64,000 bases of DNA from Spinacia oleracea (lineage: Eukaryota; Streptophyta; Magnoliopsida; Caryophyllales; Amaranthaceae): the NCBI RefSeq assembly GCF_020520425.1, contig NC_079491.1:44878027-44942026 (forward strand), written 5' to 3'. The notes below the pieces were generated by a model that had not been told where the DNA came from, did not search any database, and saw only the letters and a list, made by a program, of their open reading frames with translations. A program made the position numbers and the translations under genes. Numbering within the stretch: position 1 is the stretch's first letter; each line of letters starts with the position of its first letter. Below, one piece after another: positions 1 through 11,920 of this stretch.

Positions 1-1792
1 CCAATATTATAAACCCATAACCCCATACTTCTACTCCACGTAAACACAAAACACCAAACCCCTTCTCTTTCTACTTCACGTGAAAAATCAAGAAACCCCA
101 AAACCCTTCTCTCTCCTCACTGCCGTCATTGCTGCTGCCGCCCAGCCTCCACCACCGCCGGCGCTCCCTCCGTCGTCCCTCCCGCCGGTAACTCCCTCTT
201 CGTTCTTCCTCCTTCTTTTCTTGCGTTCCCTTTTCTTTTCGTTTGTTCTCACCATTAATCCCCTCCCTTTGTTCGATTTCGCACAGCAGCTCCGCGAACT
301 CCGCTGCCGCCGAGCACCCTTCCGCCGCCAGCGCAACCCCGCCGACACCGCACGGTAGCACTCTTCTTCTTCTTCTTCTTCTTCTTCTTCTTCTTCTTCT
401 TCTTCTTCTTCTTCTTCTTCTTCTTCTTCTTCTTCTTCTTCTTCTTCTTCTTCTTTCTTTCCCCTTCGTTTTTCCTTTCTCTTTTACTTTTCGTGGTTGA
501 TCTTCGCTCATTCGCGCAGCCACCACCAATGCACCACCTTGTGCCGCCGTCCTTGCTCCTGCCGCCGGCAACATCCTTCTTTATTTGGTTATTTCTTAAA
601 CCCTACGTAAACTAAATATTTTGATTATATTTTGTTTATTTAATTTATGCTTTGATTTAATAAATTTATGATTTTTATGATTTTATTAGAGTTTCAGATT
701 TATATATTATGTTTAAATAATATATTTAATTTTCAGATTATCTAAATACATTGAAATATTGATTTTTGATGATTTAAAGTATGAATTTCAAGGTTTTAAT
801 GGTTGTAAATCATGGTAGGACGATTGTGGATTATTAAATTTATTGTCTCGATGTACTAGGAACGTAAATTGGCCTTGGTGAAGTTTTTAAATAAGTTATA
901 TTGCTGAAAATTTAAAGTACGATGTTTGCAAAGAGTTTTCAACGAATTTCAATCACTAATTCAATAATTATGATGCTAGGAAATCAAACATTCAAGTTTT
1001 GATATTGGGGAAGGTTCTAAATATGTTTAGGATGTATTTAGAATGCTTTATTATGGTTGCGAATGATTATAAATTGATTGGGAATATTTGTTTGTTGTTT
1101 TACGCGGAGAATTCTCTTTAGGCGACTTTTGAAAGTGTTAAAGTGGCCTATCAGTTTTTTTACACAAGGTACATACATACCTGTGTGCTTGGAGATGTGT
1201 GTTATTATTGAAACCATGTTGAATTGTCGATGAACTTGGTTATGTTGAAATTTACATGTTTAATATTGTTGGATGAACATGCTAAACATATATTTCGTTA
1301 CGAGAATTATAACATGTTAGTATGGATGATTGATGCAAACATGTTGGTTGGGAACACTAGATTATTTTATATATATTGGTTTAGATCGATTGATCGTTGT
1401 TCCCTTTTAGCTTTTCACTACTTTATGAGGGCCGAGGACCTTGTTTAGTAAGTTGAAACCTTATACCCATATACAGGGGTTGATCATTGTTAAAGGAAAG
1501 GTTGAATTAATTGGAATGAGTCTTGATTGATACCTTTGTGATCACTTACTTAATTCCAAGATAAAAACAGTAGTGAATAATTTTTGATTGTATGACTTAT
1601 GTGATTGTTGAGTCATAACAGAGTTTTAATCTGTAAATCATGTAAAGTGAAACTGAGTAGCAATAGCTTTAGACTGTGCACGTATGAAGTGACGGACAAA
1701 CAAGAGTTGGGGTTCATGGTGGTAGCCCATGGCCTTTTCTAGGACCGGATTGATCACCGTGTTCTATTTTTATTTAAAAGTTCCTCGATATC
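1..1792 (+). repeat. Element A: left part of a long LTR (chromovirus/Tekay-like)
   Basis: AT-rich, no convincing gene. I read this as the first visible piece of a long LTR that continues at 24539-25112 and 32532-32652 once the insertions B and D are removed. The last piece ends in GGGGTGTTACA, the usual 3' end of Del/Tekay-type LTRs. The GCC-rich, CCGCCG-containing stretch at 120-350 resembles the transcribed leader seen in such LTRs. The visible LTR totals about 2.5 kb and its 5' end lies left of the window. The assignment is inference: no PBS or coding domain of the element is in view. A short proline-rich reading frame at 80-358 is explained by the low-complexity sequence. Confidence 0.5.
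363..454. repeat. (CTT)n microsatellite
   Basis: About 30 uninterrupted CTT/TTC units. Conceptual translations give poly-Leu on one strand and poly-Arg on the other, which should not be taken as proteins. It lies within the inferred LTR of element A. Confidence 0.95.
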
Positions 1793-3264
1793 TGTGAGGG
1801 GGTCGAAAAAGCACGAGGCTAATGCGTGACCTTGTCCCTCGTGGGTGTGACGTTTCTTTTTGTCAAATCAAGTGTAATTGGATTTCCTGTGAGTTTTCAC
1901 CCAATTGACTGGTAATATAGGAGTCGTCATTCAGTTTTTAACGACAATGAGAAAAACTGACAAAACCCGGTTATTGTGACATAAAGGGAGTGCAATTATG
2001 TTTGACCACGACGGCCGTAGGTTCCCTTGTGATCCCTGGTGTGGGAATCTCTCAACATACACCCGCAAGGTAGAGATTGAGGGTTCGGGGGACTGTAACT
2101 ACCGAGAGGAGTACTCGCTCTTCGATAACTCCAGAGGAAGGATATCCTTACTAGCTCAGCATAAATAATTGAAGGGACATGCGTTAACTATTAAACTAAT
2201 CTGAGTTGATTTTAACAATATGCAACATATAGTACTAGATCGAACGCGATAATCTGATTTAGATTGTTTTAAGGGACCTAGCATGATAATCCAATTTTCC
2301 AACATATTATCTTTATTAGGCGTGATAGAACAATCAGATTTAACTAGTTTAACAGTTCATAAAAGGGCGAGGAAAGCAATTAAACCATGGAAGAGGGACA
2401 CATTACGACACACCCTTGAGAGGTGCGTCACGGTTCTCAGAAAACTAACCACTTTGACTTTGCTATTTCTCCTTTTATTTAACGAATCTCAAATTATAGG
2501 ACATGATACGTTATGTTCGATTTTTGGATCGATTGCGACAGAACGCGTGATCAGTTTTGCAGCGTGAGGCTTAGGATTAGGGGTTTAGAGTCAATACTTA
2601 GAATAATAATTGTGTGTTGTGTCCTTTTCACGTCGAACTTATGGCCCTATTTATAGAAAAGAGTTCGTGGAAAGATAGAATTGTAGGACTCTAATCCACG
2701 AGGAATTAGGAAAGAACACGTCCCAGGTAATTTCAGCGCTCAGGGCTGGGCGCCGAAGATTTCGGCGCCCAGAGCCAGGCGTTGAAAATAGGGTCTGGGC
2801 CGTTTCTTTGTCAGATTAGGATTCTTAGAATCCGGAGTGTATGAGACTTTAATCGAGTCTTTTAGTGCGTATTAATTTTATAATGGAATGCATCTGGACC
2901 CGTTACGAACTCTAGGCTCGTTAGGATTTTAATTAATACGTAACTCTTATTTTTGAATCGTATTAGGAATAGGATTCTCTCGCAATTTCTATCTCATTTA
3001 GGATTTATGTTGGAGTGCAACACCTAATTCTGACAGGTTTATATCTTAAATGACTTGCCACTTTTAACAACTACCCATTACGGCAGTTACAATTTTTAGC
3101 AGGTTTCCATAAATAGCAGGTTTTTATAAATAGCAGGTTTCGGGTGAAATGAAAAGAGGAATTGAGATTCGTTATTTTATAGGAGATGCGTTGCCAAGTG
3201 GAGATTTATGTTCTCATCATCGAACCTTCCCTTTCGGGAATGGGGACAAAAGTAGGTGTCTACA
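1793..3264 (-). repeat. Element B 3' LTR
   Basis: It matches 23091-24533 almost base for base with scattered substitutions. This copy has about 30 extra bases near 2738-2770, where a GGCGCC-containing segment is duplicated. On the minus strand it starts TGTAGACACC and ends CCCCCTCACA. Confidence 0.93.
2731..2788. repeat. GGCGCCCAG hairpin motif, copy 1 (in LTR)
   Basis: A segment of the form TTCAGCGC..CAG / CTGGGCGCC / GGCGCCCAG / GGCGTTGAAA with internal complementarity. Related copies lie at 16988-17047, 20040-20097, 22253-22310 and 24030-24058, all inside element B. Function unknown. Confidence 0.8.
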
Positions 3265-3285
3265 GTTAGCCCCCACTTTGACTGA
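3265..3285 (-). other. Element B polypurine tract
   Basis: On the minus strand the run AAAGTGGGGGC lies immediately before the LTR start TGTAGACACC, the position expected for the plus-strand primer of reverse transcription. This supports the minus orientation of B. Confidence 0.75.
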
Positions 3286-3941
3286 GTCTTGGAGTAAGAC
3301 GATGGTCAAAGTACTAGACGGAGTGCATCACACAAGTCATGGTGACCTGTTTTGCGAGGGTCTCACGAGCCCCCGAGTGATAACATTTGACTTAAGGGTC
3401 ATCACTTGAAGTGTCGACATATCCCTCACGTGTCATTGGGATTTGTCAACGGATAGTATAGAAACTCCCTCACTTTGTCATTGGAAGTATCTAAAGAGGC
3501 GTAGAAACTCCCTCACTTTGTCATTGGGAGTAGCTACAGATGTTTTCGAAATTAAAGCTATAAAGTGTAATTGGGTCTGGCCAAGCCCAACCACGAGGTA
3601 AAAATGTTTTTAAAGATTCTCATTTTCAGGGCTAGCTAAACGAGAAAACCCCCTTGTTTTTATGGGACGTAAAACGAAGGAAAATCCAGCACATCGTTCT
3701 TTTTTGGAAAAATGGAAAACCAATCCTTTAATTTTTGGAAAAAGGGAAAACCTAAAAAAGTTATCGCTGCAGCGACTAAGGACCTGCGCGGTTAGTGACG
3801 CAGACCCCGCCGGCTAAAGATGGCGAGCTTGTCCGCTAAGGGTGGACACCCCGTCCGATAGAAGTGGACGAATCTGTTTTTTGAAATTTGAAAATAAGGA
3901 CCTACGCGGTTTGTGACGTAGACCCCGCCGGCTGAAGATGG
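3265..3941 (-). other. Element B interior next to 3' LTR, ending in tandem repeat
   Basis: Non-coding. From about 3768 it contains repeat units with a GACGTAGACCCCGCCGGCT core and a GTCCGCTAAGGGTGGACACC half. The same units resume at 16364 on the far side of the Athila insertion, so Athila landed inside this tandem repeat. No protein motif seen. Confidence 0.7.
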
Positions 3942-3946
3942 CGAAC

Positions 3947-5323
3947 TGATATGCATGTTTTATATAGTATTTTTACCCCCGTCCCTTAGTACTTTTATGT
4001 GTCAAACATGCTCTTATGAGCCGTTTCTAGTACTAATGTGTGTTATTGAGTGTGCCTTAAGTTTCAGGTTTGATTATGAGAAATTGGTCTTTTTAGACCC
4101 GTTTCATGTTGATCTAGGCCACTATATGAGCCCGAGGAAGTTCGGGACCTCCATCGTCGACTTTCGGGAGCCTTGGATGCTTATGGTTGAGCCCCGAGAG
4201 TTAGACTCAGTGATATGGGCGAGCTACCTTGAAGATTGCAAATCGCCCTGGAAGCTGAGGGCAAAATGCAACCATCGGGCGGAATTGAAGCAATTTGAAT
4301 TCATCAACGCGCGCCCGATCCGGATCGGGCGGTCATCCTGGAGCCTATGTGGAGAGTTCACAAACCGCCCGATCGGGCGGATTTTAGCCCGATCGGGCCG
4401 ACTATCGAGTGGATCGCCTGATCGGGCGAAGCGTCGCCCGATCGGGCGACGCCAAGTTTTTTCGCGCATTTACTTTCCGTTTTTAGGCTTTATTTTGGCA
4501 AACTATATAAACAAGCTTTAATTGTTTTTAGAGGACACTTTATTTTCTAGTATTGAACCTTAGTATTATTTTCCTGAGCCTAGTTTTCTCTCTAGTTTAT
4601 GCAAAAACACTTAGTTTAATTCTCAATAAAAATTCAAGCTTTCACTTCCCTTTGTTCTTCAATTAGGTATTATTTCTTATTTCAATTCATTGTCTTGCTT
4701 TAATAATGCTTTCAATTATGATTATTACTTTGTTTATTGTCAACATGCTTGAGTAGTTTAATTTCTAGGGTTGGGGATCCATGAATAATATGAAGGGATG
4801 ATTGAATGATTATGATTGTTGGCATTGTAATTGATTCCTATTGATTGGTTTATTTCACTATACAATTAGATTTGCGCAGGTTTAATTGTGGTAGTTATGC
4901 AATATCAAATTAAGATTCGAGAGATGCAATTTGATGTTTAGGCTTGTGTCAATAGGTGGAATTAGAGTTAATACGTAGCGAGAGCCCGTTAATTCTAAGT
5001 CTATGATTAGTATCGACTTGAGAGAGCATGCTAGTCTAATTAATTACTTTGTTGATTATCGTGATTGTTCAATGTCCTGGATTATTATTTGTTGGCGAAC
5101 CTATACCCTAGATTCCTTAATATATTGATTCATTCTTGTTTAATTATCGTTCGTAGTCTTAGCATACAAACCATCAACCAACTTTTGTTCACAGTAGTCT
5201 AGATTAATTAATTGATAGTAGAAAGAACGCCTGTTTCCCTGTGGATTCAATCCTGACTTCCCTTGCTACCTAGCTAGTGGACTTAGGTTATTTTTGATTA
5301 GTTGATACGACTTTAGCCTATCA
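3947..5323 (+). repeat. Athila 5' LTR
   Basis: 1,377 bp, nearly identical to 14953-16358. It contains five copies or variants of the palindrome GCCCGATCGGGC between 4313 and 4450. A frame through 3955-4521 is not a gene: it reads the palindromes as RPIGR/PDRA peptides. Confidence 0.95.
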
Positions 5324-5328
5324 AAATT

Positions 5329-5346
5329 TGGCGCCGTTGCCGGGGA
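5329..5346 (+). other. Athila primer-binding site
   Basis: TGGCGCCGTTGCCGGGGA starts 5 bp after the LTR end. This sequence is commonly found as the PBS of Athila elements and is thought to match the 3' end of tRNA-Asp (from memory). Confidence 0.9.
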
Positions 5347-5457
5347 TACGGTTTTATTTTCTGTTGTTGATTGCTTATCCTAGATTATTGTTTGTTACTA
5401 CTCAAGGAATTCACGTTCCTTGAGACCGGATCTCACATTGTTTTGTAGTCTTTGTCT

Positions 5458-6789
5458 ATGCCCAGGACCGTAGGTACTAGTAATCTTACTCCATTCGATC
5501 CTGAGCCCGAAAGAACCTTTTGTAGACGAAGAACTTTCATTGCACAGTGTGGGAATTACTCTGATTCTGATCATAATATTGGCGGTCTTTTTCCTTGAGA
5601 TACAGATTCAGTTTCAGAGATAGAGATGGGTGACGAAAATCTGATACCGCCACCTACCCCACGGCTTACAGACTATTCTAAGCCAAGTCTGTCCGTGCTA
5701 CCAAAGGCGATCATGCCTTCTATTGCAGCTGAGACCTTCAAGATTGAGCCTGCATTGATTAACATGATCGAGAGACGCCAGTACGGTGGGGAACCAGGTG
5801 AAGATCCGAATCTTTACATTCAGTCCTTTATCCAATATTGTTCCACCATTAAGCAAAAGGGATTGACTCCGGAGCAGACTATGGAGATACTTTTCCCGTT
5901 CTCTTTGAGTGGGAAAGCTAAACTGTGGATTAATGGGTTGAATCGGGCGGCTTTGAAAATCACTAATTGGGAGTCCTTGGATCTTGCTTTTTATGTTAAA
6001 TATTTTCCACCTGAGAAAACGGCTCGTCTGAGGGGTCAGATATTAGGTATCTCACAACAAGCGGATGAGAGTTTGTTCGAGGTCTGGGAGAGATTCAAGG
6101 ATTTGCAAAGAGAATGCCCGCACCATGGTTTGGAAGATTGGTTCTTGATTCAGCAATTTTATAATGGTCTGGGCAATGAGTCTAGATGTCTGTTAGATTC
6201 GGCTGCCAGTGGAAGGTTCATGCAACTTGAGGTGCCTAGAGCTATGGAGGTGATTGAGGAGATAGCCATTCACAATGCCCAGTATGGAAATCCTAGAGGT
6301 CTATCTAATAGGGGTGGTAAGCATGATTTAAATTCTATTGAACAATTAACTGCCCAATTGACTGCTTTACACTATAAGTTTGATAATATGCAAGCAGCCA
6401 ATACTCAACCTACCCAACCTGCTAGTGTAGCTGCTATGAGTGTCCAACCTGCTACTGTTTGTGAAAGTTGTGGAATGTCTGGTCATTATGCACCGGAATG
6501 TAGGAGCTCTGTTGAACAATGTCACGCATTTCAATCCTACAAACAAAATAACCCATTCTCCAACTCTTACAATGAGGGCTACAAAAACAACCCTCTACTA
6601 TCCTACAGGAGCAACAATATCTAGAACCCTCACCAAGTCCAACATCCACCACAACAACCATACCAACCCTACCAACCACGGAACAACTACAACCAACAGT
6701 CTAGTGAACCACCTGGGTTCCCTAGACAACACACATCACTTTCATCACCACCACCTCAAACCACACAGCCTGACCCTCTGCTAGTAGAG
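5458..6789 (+). pseudogene. gag: Athila gag (nucleocapsid precursor), two nonsense codons
   Basis: Same reading frame as pol. The frame opens at ATG 5458, meets TGA at 5596-5598, reopens at ATG 5626 and meets TAG at 6622-6624; beyond that it is open into pol. Residues coded from about 5740 to 6300 form a retrotransposon gag domain, with motifs such as LFPFSLSGKAKLWING and LFEVWERFKDLQRECPHHG. A CCHC zinc knuckle (C-x2-C-x4-H-x4-C) is coded at 6460-6501. The following segment is rich in Pro, Gln and Tyr. Gag would form the virus-like particle in the cytoplasm. Both stops can be explained by single C-to-T or G-to-A transitions. Confidence 0.93.
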
Positions 6790-9700
6790 ATGAGAAACAT
6801 GATGCTACAAATGCAAAAATGTCTAAGTGAAAAGGATGAAAAGATCGATGCTCTTACTGCTCACAACAAGATCGTTGATACACAGTTGGCACATATGGCT
6901 ACTACTATTGCAGGGAGGCCACCAGGCCAATTTCCTTCACAGCCCGAAAATAGGGAGACTGCTAATGCAATTACATTGAGGAGTGGTAGGGATTATGATG
7001 GTCCTTCTATGCCGGTTGAGGTTGATTCCGGGGTGTCTGCTAGTGATCTGGTCAGTGAGGAAATCCCGAAGATAGTTATGGATGAAAAGGAAGCTGAAAA
7101 GGTAGTCAATGAGAATGAGGCTACCACTGAGGTTAAGAAGGGGGCGGATATTCAAGTACCACCTATTGCACTCCCCTTCCCAAACCGACAACTCAAGAAT
7201 AAGCTAGACAAGCAGTTTGGAAGATTCTTGGAAGTGGTCAAAAATTTGCAGGTAACGGTTCCTTTTACTGAATTAATTTTACAGGTTCCTGCTTATGCTA
7301 AATTCATGAAAGATATTTTGACCAGGAAACGTGCTTTTTGTGAGGTAGAGACTGTAGCTTTCACTGAGGAATGTAGTGCCTATTTGCAAAACAAGTCTCC
7401 ACCTAAACTTAAAGACCCCGGGAGTTTTTCCATCCCATGTAACATTGGCACCGTATTTATTGATAAAGCTTTATGTGATCTAGGTGCTAGTGTGTATGTC
7501 ATGCCTTTGTCTGTCTGTACTAAACTGAATATGGGTGAGCTTAAGGTTACCAATATCACTCTACAAATGGCCGACCGTTCTGTCAAATACCCCTTAGGTG
7601 TTTTAGAGGACGTCCCTGTTAGAGTAGGTAAATTCTATATACCTGTAGACTTTGTAGTATTAGACATGCAGGAGGATTCTCAAATTCCCATAATCTTAGG
7701 TAGACCCTTCCTTCACACGGCGGGGGCGGTAATTGATGTTAAAAGTGGGAAATTGACATTGTCTGTTGGGGATGATAAGGTGACTTTTAATTTGAATAGT
7801 GCCTTAAAAAGTCCCATGCTAGAGGAGGAACAATGCTATCGCATAGATGTAGTTGATTTTATTACTCGTGATAACGTCTCCCAAGTTCTCGAAAGAGACC
7901 CTTTGGAGGCAGTGCTTTGTTGTGAGTCTTCTGCAGGTGATAGCAGTTCTTGGAGTGCTGAAGTGGATGCTCTGGAGTTGGCTCTTAATGGTGGAGAATC
8001 TGAGCCGGAGAGCACCAAATTGAAGAGGTTAGTTCGGCCAGTTTGTTCTGTTAAAGAGGTAAAGAAACCCGAACTTAAGCCTCTTCCGGCTAACCTTAAA
8101 TATGCGTTTTTAGATGATGAACAACTTTGCCCTGTGATCGTCAGTACTGCACTTGATGCAGACCAGTTATCCCAACTTCTTATTGTGTTGAAAAGGCACA
8201 AAAAGGCCATTGGGTACAGTATTGATGATTTAAAGGGTATTAGCCCTGACTTTTGTATGCATAGGATACATCTAGATGAAAATCATAAACCATGCATCCA
8301 ACCCCAGCGTCGTTTGAACCCTGTCATGCAAGATGTTGTAAAAGCTGAAGTTATGAAATTGCTTGATGCGGGTATTGTGTATGCCGTGTCTGATTCTAAG
8401 TGGGTGAGTCCTGTTCAGGTAGTGCCTAAGAAAGGGGGGACAACTGTGGTGAGAAATGAAAAAAATGAGTTGATACCAACTAGGGTAGTCACAGGTTGGC
8501 GCATGTGCATTGATTATAGGCGTCTTAATGTTGCTACTAAAAAGGACCATTTTCCCCTTCCCTTCATTGATCAAATGTTAGAAAGGCTAGCCTGTCACAA
8601 GTTTTTCTGTTATCTGGATGGTTATTCTGGTTTCTTTCAAATTCCCATATATCCAGACGACCAGGAAAAGACCACCTTCACCTGTCCCTATGGTACCTTT
8701 GCATATCGTAGGATGCCTTTTGGTCTGTGTGATGCACCTGCTACTTTCCAATGTTGCATGATGAGTATCTTTTCTGATTTTATTGAGTCTATCATGGAAG
8801 TGTTTATGGATGATTTTAGCGTCTATGGTACTTTTGATTCTTGCTTGCTAAATCTGACTAAAGTCTTGAAAAGATGTGAAGAGTGTAATTTAGTCTTGAA
8901 CTGGGAAAAGTGTCATTTCATGGTTACTGAAGGGGTGGTTTTGGGACATTTGATATCTGATAAGGGCATTCAGGTGGATCGAGCTAAGGTCCAAGTGATT
9001 GAACAATTACCTCCTCCAGTTAATGTGAAGGGTGTTAGAAGTTTTCTTGGTCATGCGGGGTTTTATTGCCGCTTTATCAAGGATTTTTCTAAAATTGTTA
9101 AACCACTTACCCATCTCCTCCTCAAGGATGCCCCGTTTGTGTTTACTGATGCTTGTCTTGAGGCCTTTGACAGGATTAAACAGGCACTGATTTCGGCTCC
9201 CATCATTCGTTCTCCCGAATGGGATCTTCCGTTTGAGATAATGTGTGATGCAAGTGATTATGCAGTTGGGGCAGTTTTGGGTCAGAGAAAGGAGAAGGTT
9301 TTACATGCCATCTATTATGCAAGTAAGACCTTAGATGAAGCTCAAGTTAATTATGCTACTACTAAGAAGGAGCTTCTAGCTATAGTCTATACCTTGGATA
9401 AATTCCGCACCTATTTGATTGGATCCAAGGTGATAGTCTATACTGACCATGCGGCCCTTAAGTATCTTCTCTCTAAAAAGGAAGCCAAGCCTAGGCTTAT
9501 TCGATGGATACTACTGCTACAGGAGTTTGATCTAGAGATCCGCGACAAGAAAGGGGCTGAGAATGTAGTTGCAGATCACTTGTCTAGATTGAGGTATGAC
9601 GATGGTAAGGGATCTACACCGATTGATGATTCATTTCCGGATAATCATTTACTTGCACTTGCCAGTCAGTCACCATGGTTCGCAGATTTTGCTAACTACA

Positions 9701-9945
9701 TTGTGGGGAGAATTCTTCCGGCCGATCTTACATATCAACAGAAGAAGAAATTCCTACATGATGTCCGGTTTTACTTTTGGGACGACCCTTATTTGTTTCG
9801 TGAGACTGCTGAAGGGTTGTACAAGCGTTGTATTCCAGAATGGGAAGTTCAAGGTGTTATCAGTAGGTGTCATTCTTCACCTTATGGTGGTCACCATGGA
9901 CCGTCTAAAACAAACGTTAAGTTGTCACAATGTGGTTTTTACTAG
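6790..9945 (+). pseudogene. pol: Athila pol: protease, reverse transcriptase, RNase H
   Basis: A 1,051-residue open stretch in the frame of gag. It contains an aspartic protease with active-site DLGAS (7477-7491) and ILGRPFL downstream. A Ty3-type reverse transcriptase follows with WRMCIDYRRLN, FPLPFID, YSGFFQIPI and the catalytic FMDDF (DD at 8809-8814). RNase H follows with CDASDYAVGAVLG, YTDHAALKYLL and a DHLSR end. Then comes the start of the integrase zinc finger (HSSPYGGHHG). It stops at TAG 9943-9945, where family members have an aromatic residue, inside the H2C2 finger. The protein would copy RNA into DNA; here the frame is interrupted. Confidence 0.95.
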
Positions 9946-9951
9946 CCTACT

Positions 9952-10962
9952 ATGTTCAAGGATGCACAGGCTTTTATTATGGCTTGTGATGCGTGCCAGA
10001 GGGCCGACACTATTTCGAGGAGGTATGAGATGCCACAGAACGGGATCCTTGAGGTTGAGATTTTCGATGTGTGGGGAATTGATTACATGGGACCATTCCC
10101 ATCGTCCAAGGGTAACTTGCATATCCTTGTTGCTGTAGATTATGTGTCAAAGTGGGTGGAAGCCGATGCCTCACCTACTAACGATGCTAAGACAGTCATC
10201 TCCCTGTTCAAGAAGATCATTTTTCTTAGATTTGGGGTTCCGCGCGCTTTGATCAGTGATGGAGGGTCACACTTCCATGAGAGGCATCTGGATGCGCTCC
10301 TGCGCAAGTATGGGGTTTATCACCGCACTGGGCTAGCCTACCACCCTCAGACGAGTGGTCAAGTTGAGGTCTCCAACCGAGAGATCAAATCTATCCTTGA
10401 GAAAGTGGTGGCAAAGTCTAGGAAGGATTGGAGCGATAAGCTAGATGATACTCTATGGGCATACAGGACCGCCTTTCAGACACCTATTGGTACCTCCCCG
10501 TATCGGTTAGTGTATGGCAAGGCATGTCACTTACCAGTAGAAATGGAGTACAAGGCTTATTGGGCAATCAAACAGCTCAACATGGATGCAAAGCTAGCTG
10601 GTGAGAAGCGGTTACTTCAATTGGGTGAGCTCGATGAATTCCGACTACAAGCCTATGATAGTGCCCGGATTTATAAGGAAAAGACCAAGAAGTGGCACGA
10701 CAATCACATTTTGCAAAGAGAGTTCGCGGTGGGCGACAAGGTTCTACTTTTTAACTCTAGGCTTAAGTTATTTCCTGGAAAACTTAAGTCTAGATGGTCT
10801 GGGCCGTTCACCGTGACTATGGTAAGCAAGTTTGGGTCTGTTGAAGTAGAGAATGAGAATGGTGAACGATTCAAGGTCAACGGGTAACGTCTGAAGTTGT
10901 ACCATGATGGGGCTACTGTAGGAGTGGTTGAGGTCCATCACCTCAACCCCTCCGCCTCATAG
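9952..10962 (+). pseudogene. pol: Athila integrase region, in frame with pol
   Basis: It continues the pol frame after the TAG. The second half of the zinc finger is CDACQRAD. The catalytic core has D (IDYMGPF, 10081), D (SDGGSHF, 10258) and E ([10 protein letters not shown], 10366), giving the D-35-E spacing typical of integrases. The C-terminal part ends at TAA 10885-10887, but the frame continues with a typical integrase tail to TAG 10960-10962, so the TAA is probably another point mutation (CAA to TAA). It would insert cDNA into the genome if intact. Confidence 0.93.
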
Positions 10963-11247
10963 ACAGCATATCTGAGGTAACAAGGTCGAGCGGGACCTAG
11001 AAATAAACCAGCGCTTTGCGGGAGGCAACCCGTATTTTATCGCTTTAGTAGTATAAGTTTGACTTTTGATTCTATTTCTGTGTGTTTAGTTAGTATTTCC
11101 CATACCTAAGTGTGTTTAAGTATTGTTTTTGGTGTTAGTGAGGCGAGAAGAGGGCATTACGCTGTTTGGGTGTTTAATAATGTGCAGGCCTAAAGCCCCA
11201 AGTTCGAGAAAGTGAAATTACATACAAGGCCGAGCATGCTGCAAGCC

Positions 11248-11632
11248 GCCCGATCCGAATCGGGCGAGGTGCGCCCGATCGGGCGCGCACGGAGGAAATT
11301 AATGCAGCTTATCTTTGCCCGATCGGGCGCAGCATGCCCGATCGGGCGGTCTGGCGAGTGGAATGCCCGAGTCGGGCGATTGTCTGCCCGATCGGGCGCA
11401 GAAAGCGAGTGGTATGCCCGATCGGGCGAAATTATTTTGCCCGATCGGGCGGTTGATGAAAAGTTCGTGGAAAAGTCAAGGAAGAATTTTAAGCAGAAAA
11501 AGTCAAGAAAAATGGCATTCGCAAATCGCCCGATCCGGTTCGGGCGAGGTGCGCCCGATCGGGCGCGCACGTATGAGAAGAAAAGGATCGCAAACCGCCC
11601 GATCGGGCGGAAAGTCGCCCGATCGGGCGAGA
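11248..11632. repeat. Cluster of GCCCGATCGGGC palindromes
   Basis: About twelve copies or near copies of the 12-bp palindrome, often extended to GCGCCCGATCGGGCGC, in 385 bp between pol and the downstream ORF. Further copies lie in both LTRs (five at 4313-4450, six at 15318-15475). Open frames through here on both strands are only the palindromes read as PDRA/RPIGR repeats. Confidence 0.95.
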
Positions 11633-11920
11633 CGCGATTTCAGCGACAAATACACGGATTCCCCTTTCTTTCTTCACTTCCTCTTCATCTTCAACCTAAT
11701 TTTCTCTCACTTCCTCCATTAAACCCCAACCTCCAAAAACTTCCAACCACCATATCTCCCTCAAATCTCCACTAAATTCAACAATTTTTTCATCAAAATC
11801 ATCCTCTCATCATCCTCTACAACCTATACCAAACCAATTTCAGTTTTCTCCCATCCCCACAAAATCCCCAAATTCACCCAAAAAGCTCAAAAACCTCAAA
11901 AAAAAATCAGATTTTCATCA

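Noticed and set aside
71-574. Open frame with about 35 arginines in a row
   Set aside because: It is the complement of a CTT microsatellite and its flanks; no independent support for coding.
2283-2567. 94-codon frame in the LTR of B, repeated at 23518-23865
   Set aside because: It is present in both LTR copies only because they are duplicates; no known domain, and it is antisense to the element.
4224-4469. Repetitive RPIGR/PDRA peptides in several frames, also at 11190-11720 and 15213-15585
   Set aside because: They arise from the GCCCGATCGGGC palindrome, which reads similarly in all frames and on both strands.
6440-6784. His/Thr-rich frame overlapping gag
   Set aside because: The pol frame is open across this stretch apart from one TAG, so this is a shadow frame.
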